Shown piece by piece: positions 31,399 to 38,120 of a stretch of DNA of 38,120 bases. This DNA is from Lachnospiraceae bacterium. GTDB lineage: Bacteria > Bacillota > Clostridia > Lachnospirales > Lachnospiraceae. The stretch lies in assembly GCA_900771195.1 (NCBI GenBank), contig CAAGMZ010000004.1, forward strand, positions 1 to 38,120, read 5' to 3'. The notes under the pieces are model-generated. The model was given only the letters and a program-made list of their open reading frames with translations, was not told the origin of the DNA and made no database searches. The first letter of the stretch is position 1, and every line of letters starts with the position of its first letter. The translations under genes and the position numbers were made by a program.

Positions 31399-32103
31399 AT
31401 GAGCAGTTTTATTGAATTTAAGGATGTTAAGAAAGTATACCGGATGGGAGAAGTTGATATAAAAGCACTTGACGGTGTTGATTTTTCCATCGATAAAGGT
31501 GAATTCGTGGTGATTGCCGGAGCGAGCGGCGCCGGAAAAAGCACGATACTTAATCTTCTCGGGGGCATGGACAATGCCACGGAAGGGCAGATATGGGTAG
31601 ATGGTAAAGACATCAGCAGATTTTCGGCAAGAGAACTTACTACATACAGGAGATATGATATAGGATTTGTGTTTCAGTTTTATAATCTTGTCCAGAATCT
31701 TACCGTAATTGAAAATGTAGAGATGGCGACCCAGATATGCAGGAATCCCTTGAACATTGAGGAAACAGTTGAAGCTGTGGGACTTTTGGACCGTAAGAAC
31801 AACTTTCCTGCACAGCTGTCAGGCGGTGAGCAGCAGCGTGTGGCAATAGCCAGGGCACTTGCCAAAAATCCCAAGATACTTCTCTGCGATGAGCCCACGG
31901 GTGCGCTTGATTATAATACCGGAAAGGCTATTCTCAAGCTTTTGCAGGATACCTGCCGCAGCAACAATATGACAGTTATAGTAATCACTCATAACCTGGC
32001 GCTCACGCCCATGGGAGACAAAATTATCCGCGTAAAAAACGGACGGATTGACAGCGTGGAGATAAATGAACATCCCACACCTGTAGAAAGGATTGAGTGG
32101 TAA
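31399..32103 (+). CDS. ABC transporter ATP-binding protein (MacB/LolD/FtsE type)
   Basis: ATPase subunit of a type VII (mechanotransmission) ABC system. The 234 residues carry Walker A GASGAGKST (41-49), the Q loop (VFQFYNL, about 91-97), the signature LSGGEQQ (140-146), Walker B ILLCDEP (160-166) and the switch histidine in VITHN (about 200). The ATG follows GGAAGAGATGAGAG. Its stop codon overlaps the start of the permease gene by one base (TAATG), so the pair is translationally coupled. Such pairs handle peptides, antibiotics or lipoprotein/cell-envelope tasks; no two-component system or biosynthetic gene is adjacent to indicate a substrate. Confidence 0.93.
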   Translation: MSSFIEFKDVKKVYRMGEVDIKALDGVDFSIDKGEFVVIAGASGAGKSTILNLLGGMDNATEGQIWVDGKDISRFSARELTTYRRYDIGFVFQFYNLVQNLTVIENVEMATQICRNPLNIEETVEAVGLLDRKNNFPAQLSGGEQQRVAIARALAKNPKILLCDEPTGALDYNTGKAILKLLQDTCRSNNMTVIVITHNLALTPMGDKIIRVKNGRIDSVEINEHPTPVERIEW

Positions 32104-34619
32104 TGAAAAAAGCATTGCTTAAAGATACTTTCAGGGAAATAAAGAAGTCATTCGGAAGATTCATATCAATTTTCGGAATAGTTTTGGTGGGAGTGGCTTT
32201 TTTTGCAGGGGTTAAGGCATCTTCGCCATATATGAAAAATTCTGCGGATGCCTATTTTGATAAGGCGAACCTGATGGATTTCAGACTGCTTTCAACCGTT
32301 GGCTTTACGGATGATGATGTGGATGCAGTAGGGGCCGTGGATGGAATAGAGGGTGCAGATGGCGCATATTCCGTGAATGTTATCACTAATATTGATACCA
32401 GTGAAAAAGTTGTTAATGTCATGTCGTATGATACTGAGGCTGACGAAAATGCTTCCGATTACATTAACAGACTTATGCTTCATGAGGGAAGAATGCCCGA
32501 AAAAAGCGGTGAATGCGTAATCAGAGATTATGCGATGAAAAATAACAATCTTGGTATCGGTGATAAGATTGTCTTTTCATCCGGAACCGATGACGACATT
32601 AAAAACACGCTTAAGACGGACGAATATACAATAGTCGGAACAGTGTCCACCCCATATTATCTTTCATACCAGTATGATACGGCATCGGTCGGAAACGGAA
32701 AGGTTGAACTTATAGCGTTCGTGCCAAAAAGCGATTTTGTCAGCGAACGATATAATGTGATGTATGCAACGGCAGAGGGAGCAAAGGATGTCAATACCTA
32801 TAAGGATGAGTATTTTGAAATAACCGATAAGGTAAAGGAAAGACTTACCGCTCTCGCAGACGAGAGAACGGCTGACAGCCAGAAGGAGCTTGATGATGCG
32901 TATGAGCTTATGGGGCTTGGCAAAGAAAATGCCCCGCAGGTAAAATGGTATGTTCTCGACAGAAACTCGCATTTTTCATATGTGGATTATGGAAACTGTG
33001 CAGACAGGATGGACGCCATTGCAAAAGTTTTTCCGGTGTTTTTTTATCTTGTAGCAGCACTTGTGTGCCTTACGACAATGACCAGGATGGTCGATGAGCA
33101 GAGGAGTCAGGTGGGAACCATGAAGGCTCTTGGCTACGGAAAAATCAGCATAGCCATGAAATATATGGCATATGCAGTCATAGCCTCTCTCTTTGGCGGA
33201 GTGGCAGGCTGCTTTATCGGGCTCAACACATTTCCGGGCATCATTTTCAATGCGTGGGGAATCGCATACACAGTTGAAGGAAGCGCGTCGGCATCAGAGC
33301 CGCTCATGTGCATTCTTGCAGTTGTAATTGCGGTTTTGGTAAATGTTATTGCGGCATTCGCGGCATGCATAGGCGAACTTACAGAGAATCCTGCATCGCT
33401 TTTACGTCCAAAGTCACCTAAAAACGGCAAAAAGGTATTTCTTGAGCACATTGGGTTTATATGGAAAAGGATGTCGTTTACCGGCAAGGTGACAGCCAGA
33501 AACATACTCAGGTACAAAAAGCGTTTTTTTATGACGGTGATAGGAATAGCGGGATGCACGGCGCTGATTCTTGCGGGCTTCGGAATAAAGGACAGTGTTT
33601 CCACTGTGGTTGAGGAGCAGTACGGACATATTTTTGCATATGACATGTCGGGAACCTTTTCGGATGAGTCTGACAAGGATGCTTTTGTAAAAGAATACGG
33701 GCAGGATGACAGAATAGAAGACCTTCTTTTGTGCACTCAGAAAACAGGTACGGCAAAAGCTTCGGAATCGCCTGATGATACGGACGAAAAAAATATTAGT
33801 TTCATAAGTGTTCCGGATGCGGACAGGTATAGTGATTTTACCGGACTGATAAGCCATAAGAGCGGTGAAGACATAAAAGTTCCGGGTGACGGTGCTCTTG
33901 TAACCTACAAGCTTGCCAAGGACCTTGGACTTAAGGTGGGGGACGAACTGTGCGTGAGCATCTCCGAGGACGAGTATCGGAGCGTTAAGATAGCTGATAT
34001 AATCACAATGTATGTTGGTCAGTATGTGATAATGCAGGATGACTATTACAGCAGGGTGTTTGGGGAAGAAGCACCGCAGAACATATTCATTGCCAATATT
34101 AAGGTAAGCGGCGAAGCTGAGCAGCAGCTTGGAGCGGATATCATCGATGATTATGACGTTGAAAGCATCTCGTATTTTGACGGAATTGTGGAAAATTTCA
34201 AGAAAATGATATCATCACTTAACATAATTACGGTGGTGCTGATAGTATCAGCTGCGTTGCTTGCCTTTGTAGTGCTCTATAACCTGATTAATGTCAATAT
34301 ATCGGAACGCATAAGGGAAATCGCCACGATTAAGGTTTTGGGCTTTTATGACAATGAAGTTTCACAGTATGTGTATCGGGAAAATATAGTGCTTACCATC
34401 ATCGGTTCACTTGTGGGACTTCTGCTTGGAGTATTTCTGCATGGGTACATAATGGATGTCATAGAGATGGAAGATGTGATATTCCCCAAGAGAATATTTG
34501 TGTCATCATATTTTATATCGGTTGCAATAACAATAATTTTCGGAGTAGTAGTAAATCTTGTGATGAACAGGAAATTAAAGAAGATTCCGATGGTTGAATC
34601 ACTGAAATCGGTAGAGTAG
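32103..34619 (+). CDS. FtsX-like ABC transporter permease
   Basis: Membrane partner of the preceding ATPase. ATG 32103, overlapping the ATPase stop, gives 838 residues; the in-frame GTG at 32097 is less likely. One transmembrane helix near the N terminus (about 18-38) is followed by a large extracellular domain (about 45-295), a group of helices (about 300-425; first FtsX domain, TRMVDEQRSQVGTMKALGYG), another helix (about 475-495), a second extracellular domain (about 500-700) and a final FtsX domain (about 710-835; NISERIREIATIKVLGFYD). The duplicated layout is usual for large MacB-like permeases of Clostridia. Substrate unknown. Confidence 0.92.
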   Translation: MKKALLKDTFREIKKSFGRFISIFGIVLVGVAFFAGVKASSPYMKNSADAYFDKANLMDFRLLSTVGFTDDDVDAVGAVDGIEGADGAYSVNVITNIDTSEKVVNVMSYDTEADENASDYINRLMLHEGRMPEKSGECVIRDYAMKNNNLGIGDKIVFSSGTDDDIKNTLKTDEYTIVGTVSTPYYLSYQYDTASVGNGKVELIAFVPKSDFVSERYNVMYATAEGAKDVNTYKDEYFEITDKVKERLTALADERTADSQKELDDAYELMGLGKENAPQVKWYVLDRNSHFSYVDYGNCADRMDAIAKVFPVFFYLVAALVCLTTMTRMVDEQRSQVGTMKALGYGKISIAMKYMAYAVIASLFGGVAGCFIGLNTFPGIIFNAWGIAYTVEGSASASEPLMCILAVVIAVLVNVIAAFAACIGELTENPASLLRPKSPKNGKKVFLEHIGFIWKRMSFTGKVTARNILRYKKRFFMTVIGIAGCTALILAGFGIKDSVSTVVEEQYGHIFAYDMSGTFSDESDKDAFVKEYGQDDRIEDLLLCTQKTGTAKASESPDDTDEKNISFISVPDADRYSDFTGLISHKSGEDIKVPGDGALVTYKLAKDLGLKVGDELCVSISEDEYRSVKIADIITMYVGQYVIMQDDYYSRVFGEEAPQNIFIANIKVSGEAEQQLGADIIDDYDVESISYFDGIVENFKKMISSLNIITVVLIVSAALLAFVVLYNLINVNISERIREIATIKVLGFYDNEVSQYVYRENIVLTIIGSLVGLLLGVFLHGYIMDVIEMEDVIFPKRIFVSSYFISVAITIIFGVVVNLVMNRKLKKIPMVESLKSVE

Positions 34620-34678
34620 ACAGCTTCGTCTGTTCAGATATGTGCAATGGTAAAGTAATTGCCCTGAGTCAGATAAGG

Positions 34679-34727
34679 AAAAGCCGGTACAGAGAATGCA
34701 TATTGTGTTCTTTGTACCGGCTTTTTT
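34679..34727. terminator. Bidirectional terminator between the ABC permease and popT
   Basis: AAAAGCCGGTACA (34679-34691) pairs perfectly with TGTACCGGCTTTT (34713-34725), with T runs on both strands. It serves the permease gene on + and popT on -. Confidence 0.93.
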
Positions 34728-34738
34728 GTAAAAGCTTT

Positions 34739-35623
34739 TTATTGTTCTTTGTTCTTTTTGCCAAAAAGATATGTGAATGCCGCACCTGCAATAAGGAGAA
34801 TTATTCCGACTATTATGCTTACGGGCGAGAATTTTGCGGGCTCCATGTTGTAGAAAATCGCAAACGGAGAAGCAATCACGAGACCGATTATCGCAAAATA
34901 AGTAACTGATTCGAAGCGCTTAAGAAGGAAGGTTATCAGCTTCGAAATAAGCAGTACTCCGAGAATGCAGCCTATTCCAAAAGGTACAAGAACAAGCAGT
35001 GATTGAAGAAGCGCCGGGCCGTCAAGGTTCTTTAACGCAGTAAGGAAGCCACTTATTGTACCGATTATGCTTCCGTAATATCCCATCAGCATGAGTATGA
35101 GTGAACCGCTGATACCGGGAATGACCATTGCGGCAGCACATATAGCCCCCATAAGCAGAAGCAGTAAAATCATTCCGGCATTTATCTTAAGTGCAGCGTC
35201 TCCGGATGATGAGGGGCTGGCAACAGCCATGAATACCGCAACGCCCATGAGAATTATAAATGCTGTAATGTGGGCAAAATTAAATTTTCTGTTTTCTTTT
35301 GAAAGAGCATTCTTTGCTGAAATAATTAACTCCGGGATTCCTCCGATTATCAGACCCGCAAAGCACATACATGTCTGAAATGAAAAGTTTGTCAGGCAGT
35401 ATGGGATAATAAATGAAAAAGCAGCAATTCCCGCAACCATCCCAAGTATAATTGGCAGTAAAGTTATAAATCCTTTCTTAAACTGCTTTGTCAGATTGTT
35501 GATTGAACCTATCAGCTTGTCGTAAATTCCCATTGAGACTGCCATCGTTCCGCCGCTTACTCCGGGGATGATGTTGGCCACACCAATGAAAATTCCTTTG
35601 ATAAAATCCACAATAAACCTCAT
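34739..35623 (-). CDS. popT: DUF368 membrane protein, polyprenyl-phosphate translocase PopT family
   Basis: Polytopic membrane protein; recent work assigns the DUF368 family to recycling of undecaprenyl phosphate across the membrane for wall synthesis. The start is placed at ATG 35623 because AAAGGA lies 8 bases before it; the longer frame from 35665 adds 14 residues without a ribosome site. The 294-residue product has two family repeats with ANIIPGVSGGTMAVSMG near the N terminus and AAMVIPGISGSLILMLMG in the middle, and about eight to ten hydrophobic segments. It ends with a basic tail (FGKKNKEQ). It is transcribed opposite to spoIIIA and shares a 191-bp intergenic region with it. Confidence 0.88.
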   Translation of the reverse strand: MRFIVDFIKGIFIGVANIIPGVSGGTMAVSMGIYDKLIGSINNLTKQFKKGFITLLPIILGMVAGIAAFSFIIPYCLTNFSFQTCMCFAGLIIGGIPELIISAKNALSKENRKFNFAHITAFIILMGVAVFMAVASPSSSGDAALKINAGMILLLLLMGAICAAAMVIPGISGSLILMLMGYYGSIIGTISGFLTALKNLDGPALLQSLLVLVPFGIGCILGVLLISKLITFLLKRFESVTYFAIIGLVIASPFAIFYNMEPAKFSPVSIIVGIILLIAGAAFTYLFGKKNKEQ

Positions 35624-35648
35624 ATCAAGTGTCCTTTCATATATTCTG

Positions 35649-35677
35649 ATTATACGCAGACTCATACGTCATATTCA
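35649..35677 (-). promoter_or_regulatory. Probable promoter of popT
   Basis: On the minus strand a perfect TATAAT (35649-35654) lies 17 bp after TGAATA (35672-35677), a weak -35. The predicted start is about 35642, 19 bases before the ATG at 35623. Confidence 0.5.
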
Positions 35678-35761
35678 TACAATTATGCATCCGTAAAGCT
35701 GCGATATCACGTCCTGCTTAGTTTATCACGGATTCGGAAACTTAACAACTATAAATAATTC

Positions 35762-35790
35762 ATTTTCATACCTGGGACATGTCATACATA
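35762..35790 (+). promoter_or_regulatory. Tentative sigma-E-type promoter of spoIIIA
   Basis: CATACATA (35783-35790) matches the sigma-E -10 consensus CATACANT at all but its last base, and ATTTT (35762-35766), 16 bp upstream, resembles the -35 ATATT. Start near 35797 would put the ribosome site AGGAGG (35801-35806) and ATG 35815 just downstream. A better -10 match, CATACAAT at 35676-35683, lacks a -35 at the right distance. Confidence 0.35.
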
Positions 35791-35814
35791 TAAATGACTA
35801 AGGAGGTTGAAACA

Positions 35815-36756
35815 ATGAGTGCAAAGAGTGATGTTTTGAATTGCCTGTCTGCGAGACTCCGCGTTATTCTCGGAGCCTTCGACGATGAAGACAATATTTA
35901 TGAAATCAGGCTCAGGGCTGGACAGCCGCTTGCGGTTTACACAGGCACAGGGGAGTGTTTTGTGGGCGAAAGCGGCAGAAGGTGCACACCGGAGCGGGCA
36001 TACCGTGTGACGGTAAAGGATATAAGAGAGACATTAGAGTATGTGAGCAACTACTCGCTTTATGCCTTTGAGGATGAGATAAAAAAAGGATATATAACGA
36101 TGAACGGCGGCAACAGGGTTGGTGTATGCGGCCGCGCGGTGGCCGACGGAAGCGGAGTGCGGACAATCAGAAATATTTCATTCATCAATATAAGGATGGC
36201 GCATCAGGTAATCGGATGCTCGGACGACATAATGAAATATATCTATGCAGGCAAAGACGGCAGGATTCATAACACCCTCATAGTTTCGCCTCCGGGAATG
36301 GGGAAAACAACTCTTTTACGCGATATGATACGGAATCTGTCAAACGGTTTCGGCGGACATGCAGGCCAGACGGTGGGAGTTGCTGATGAGAGAAGCGAGA
36401 TTGCGGCATGCAGTCTCGGGGTTCCGCAGAATGACATTGGGATAAGAAGCGATGTGCTGGATGCATGTCCTAAATCAAGGGCGATGATAATGCTTACAAG
36501 GGCTATGAGCCCCCGGGTGATTGCCGTTGACGAAATAGGTGATGAGGATGATGTGAAGGCCATCTGCTGCGGTGTTAACTGCGGAGTTGCCATAGTGGCC
36601 ACGGTTCATGCGGAGGCATTTGAGGAGCTTTATGAAAAACCGGCAATCGCAAGGCTTATGGAAATGAAGATATTCAGGCGATTTATCCTGCTGGGAGCCG
36701 GAAGCCGGCCGGGCAAAGTTAACCGGATATATGACGAAGGAGGGAATGTGCTGTGA
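35815..36756 (+). CDS. spoIIIAA: Stage III sporulation protein AA (ATPase)
   Basis: Cytosolic secretion-type ATPase of the SpoIIIA-SpoIIQ channel ('feeding tube') between mother cell and forespore. ATG 35815 follows AGGAGG with 8-nt spacing and gives 313 residues; an in-frame ATG at 35794 lies before the ribosome site. Walker A is SPPGMGKTT at 158-166, followed by the conserved GVADERSEIAACSLG and a Walker B-like region ending VIAVDEIGDEDD. The spoIIIAB start overlaps its stop. It opens a spoIIIAA-AE operon expected to be under sigma-E control. Confidence 0.95.
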   Translation: MSAKSDVLNCLSARLRVILGAFDDEDNIYEIRLRAGQPLAVYTGTGECFVGESGRRCTPERAYRVTVKDIRETLEYVSNYSLYAFEDEIKKGYITMNGGNRVGVCGRAVADGSGVRTIRNISFINIRMAHQVIGCSDDIMKYIYAGKDGRIHNTLIVSPPGMGKTTLLRDMIRNLSNGFGGHAGQTVGVADERSEIAACSLGVPQNDIGIRSDVLDACPKSRAMIMLTRAMSPRVIAVDEIGDEDDVKAICCGVNCGVAIVATVHAEAFEELYEKPAIARLMEMKIFRRFILLGAGSRPGKVNRIYDEGGNVL

Positions 36757-37280
36757 AATCCATAATAAAAGCATGCGGAATAATTATGGTCATTTTTGCA
36801 ACCACAGCGTACGGAATGGTATTGTGTGCAGACTTAAAGAAAAGACTTTCGGAGCTTAAGGAAATTAAGAAAATAATATTTCTTTTAATCGGCGAAATAT
36901 CATTCGGACATACCCCGTTTTTTGAGGCGGCGGGAATGATATCAGGGCGCGTTTCCAAACCGTTTGATGCAGTGCTTAAAAGGCTTGAAGGTGAAGGTAG
37001 GGACATGAACGGAGAAAACGCTGCTTCGGTGTGGAAAAAGGTATGGAAGAAGGAAAGTGATGCCCTGAGCATTTCATCTCATGAAAGGGAGCGCCTGTAT
37101 GAACTGGGAGAAAGTCTGGGTTTGTCTGATGCAGATACACAAAAACGGGCTTTGGAGGAATATGCGAAGGAGCTTGAAACGGAAATATCAGGGCTTGAAA
37201 AATCGGTGCCTGTTAAGACAAGGCTTTACGGAAGCCTTGGTATCATGTGCGGGGTATTCATAGCAATAATTATTGTCTGA
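36753..37280 (+). CDS. spoIIIAB: Stage III sporulation protein AB (GTG start)
   Basis: Membrane component of the SpoIIIA complex with a fold like the type II secretion protein GspF. The 175 residues have hydrophobic segments at both ends (about 5-24 and 158-175) and a helical middle. Conserved positions include LKKRLSELKEIKKIIFLLIGEI (in parts: RLSELKEIKK, LLIGEISFGHTP) and LGLSDADTQKRALEEY. The GTG at 36753 overlaps the spoIIIAA stop by three bases and follows GGAGGG. Neighbours confirm the identity. Confidence 0.93.
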   Translation: MKSIIKACGIIMVIFATTAYGMVLCADLKKRLSELKEIKKIIFLLIGEISFGHTPFFEAAGMISGRVSKPFDAVLKRLEGEGRDMNGENAASVWKKVWKKESDALSISSHERERLYELGESLGLSDADTQKRALEEYAKELETEISGLEKSVPVKTRLYGSLGIMCGVFIAIIIV

Positions 37281-37293
37281 AAGGAAATATTCA

Positions 37294-37488
37294 ATGGAGT
37301 TAGGGTTGATTTTTAAGATTGCGGCTGTCGGAATCATAGTGTCGGTAATCTACCAGATACTCAAACACAGCGGCAGGGAGGAACAGGCTTTTCTTGCAAG
37401 TCTGGCAGGACTTCTTCTGGTGCTTTACTGGCTGGTCCCGTACATAAAGGAGCTTTTTCAGACAATAAAGGACATGTTCAATATTTAG
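37294..37488 (+). CDS. spoIIIAC: Stage III sporulation protein AC
   Basis: Very small integral membrane protein of the SpoIIIA complex. ATG 37294 after AAAGGA gives 64 residues, the expected family size; the frame is also open to a TTG at 37273, which lies before the ribosome site. It has two transmembrane helices (about 5-25 and 32-52) with the conserved LGLIFKIAAVGIIVSVIYQILKHSGREEQAF core (in parts: LIFKIAAVGI, LKHSGREEQAF). It lies 13 bp after spoIIIAB and 9 bp before spoIIIAD. Confidence 0.93.
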   Translation: MELGLIFKIAAVGIIVSVIYQILKHSGREEQAFLASLAGLLLVLYWLVPYIKELFQTIKDMFNI

Positions 37489-37497
37489 GCGGTGAAT

Positions 37498-37878
37498 ATG
37501 GATATTATCAGGATTTCCGTTATAGGAATTGCGGGAGTTATAGTATGTGTCATGCTTAAGCAGCAGAACAGTCAGTACTGGCAGATGGCATCAATGGCAG
37601 CCGCGCTTGTAATACTTGCGTTTGTCACCTCAAAAATAAAGGTTATAGTGGGTGCGGTTGATGAGCTTTCTTCCTATGTTCAGGTCGAGGAAAAATATAT
37701 AGCAATACTGCTTAAAATGACAGGAATAACATATGTTGCAGAGTTCGCTGCCTCAATATGCAGGGATTCCGGGCAGCAGGCAATTGCGGGGCAGATTGAG
37801 ATATTTGCAAGATTGTCACTGCTTTTGGTGAGCCTTCCGGTAGTCAGTGCACTTATTGAGACAATAAGCAGGATATAG
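37498..37878 (+). CDS. spoIIIAD: Stage III sporulation protein AD
   Basis: Integral membrane protein of the SpoIIIA complex, related to SpoIIIAC. ATG 37498, after GGCGG with 5-nt spacing, gives 126 residues; a GTG at 37492 would add two. Three to four hydrophobic segments are visible (about 3-20, 30-48, 65-85 with ILLKMTGITYVAEFAASICRD in part, 103-122). The motif KMTGITYVAEFA and the following CRDSGQQAIAGQIE are typical of the family. It is followed by spoIIIAE after 3 bp. Confidence 0.94.
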   Translation: MDIIRISVIGIAGVIVCVMLKQQNSQYWQMASMAAALVILAFVTSKIKVIVGAVDELSSYVQVEEKYIAILLKMTGITYVAEFAASICRDSGQQAIAGQIEIFARLSLLLVSLPVVSALIETISRI

Positions 37879-37881
37879 CCT

Positions 37882-38120
37882 ATGAAAAAATTATTTTTTT
37901 GTGTGGCAGTGATAGCGGGAATAATCTGTTTTTCTGTTATCTGCAGAGCCGAAGAGGATGATGATACATACGGGATAACGGCAGATTATTATGATTATTC
38001 GGAAATAGACAGATTTCTAAGAGAGGATGACGTATCCTTTGATTTTGGCCGGACAGTGCGCAAATTTTTTGACGGGGATGCAGAGAGCGGCATAACGGAT
38101 ACGTCATCCTCTCTTAGAAA
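37882..38120 (+). CDS. spoIIIAE: Stage III sporulation protein AE (3' truncated)
   Basis: N-terminal part of a large membrane protein of the SpoIIIA complex. It starts at ATG 37882, 3 bp after spoIIIAD, and runs to the window end (about 79 codons). A signal-peptide-like hydrophobic segment (about 2-22, KKLFFCVAVIAGIICFS) is followed by an acidic stretch and YDYSEIDRFLREDDVSF, which resembles the pre-membrane region of known SpoIIIAE. The family is about 400 residues long, so most is missing. The last eight codons come from an inverted copy of 38014-38037 and may not be real sequence. Confidence 0.85.
   Translation, partial: MKKLFFCVAVIAGIICFSVICRAEEDDDTYGITADYYDYSEIDRFLREDDVSFDFGRTVRKFFDGDAESGITDTSSSLR
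38014..38120. repeat. Perfect 24-bp inverted repeat ending at the last base
   Basis: Bases 38014-38037 (beginning TTTCTAAGAG and ending GACGTATCC) are exactly repeated in reverse complement at 38097-38120, with a 59-base spacer. The right arm stops at the final base of the window and both arms lie in coding sequence. This pattern suggests an assembly fold-back or an assembly stop at an inverted repeat. Confidence 0.9.

Noticed and set aside
35342..35372. Third partial copy of the palindromic repeat (CAGACCCG match within popT)
   Set aside because: Only the eight-base loop motif matches; no stem arms are present and the match lies in coding sequence.
35624..35665. Upstream ATG for popT at 35665
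   Set aside because: The added 14 residues lack a ribosome site and overlap the predicted -10; ATG 35623 has AAAGGA at the right distance.

Overview
The window looks like a 38 kb chromosomal contig from a low-to-mid GC, endospore-lineage Firmicute, most likely a member of the Lachnospiraceae (Clostridia). The evidence is the gapA-pgk-tpiA cluster placed directly before spoIIGA-sigE-sigG, a spoIIIA operon, the rimP-nusA-rnpM-ylxQ-infB-rbfA-nrnA-truB-ribF-rpsO-pnp block in Gram-positive order, NfnAB, and large BIG2 surface proteins. Genus cannot be fixed from sequence reading alone. No tRNA, rRNA, CRISPR array, IS element or phage gene was seen. Nearly all genes lie on the + strand; the exceptions are a LacI-type regulator and popT.

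Layout. 1-3126: lower glycolysis (gapA truncated by the window start, pgk, tpiA), ended by a strong terminator. 3126-5790: the sporulation sigma cluster spoIIGA-sigE-sigG behind a promoter with two inverted Spo0A boxes and an unusually long -35/-10 spacing. 5792-7947: corA behind a perfect sigma-A promoter and a 200-nt leader with a possible 25-codon leader ORF, then a rhomboid/derlin-like membrane protein with a zinc-binding tail. 7970-19068: the translation and RNA-decay block, with structured leaders before rimP, rpsO and pnp. 19081-20125: yebC and a small unknown gene. 20131-26772: a LacI-family regulator, a 1221-residue BIG2-repeat protein and a TPR/chitobiase-C-like membrane protein. 26844-30716: nfnAB (ferredoxin/NAD(P) bifurcating transhydrogenase) and a c-di-GMP phosphodiesterase with a degenerate GGDEF domain. 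30863-34619: rlmH and an ABC transporter pair. 34739-35623 (-): popT. 35815-end: spoIIIAA to spoIIIAE, the last one cut by the window end.

How the parts relate. The sporulation genes form the sigma-E arm of the mother-cell programme: SpoIIGA processes pro-sigma-E, and sigma-E is expected to drive spoIIIA, whose products support sigma-G activity in the forespore. The ribosome-related block couples translation initiation (infB, rbfA, rpsO), transcription elongation (nusA) and RNA turnover (pnp, nrnA).

The most notable unexplained signals are non-coding: a ~60-nt imperfect palindrome present twice (after rpsO and after the EAL gene) with compensatory base changes; an 80-nt hairpin at the predicted 5' end of the pnp mRNA; mutually exclusive hairpins before rpsO; and the corA leader. 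The last 24 bases are a perfect inverted copy of bases 38014-38037, which probably marks an assembly fold-back.
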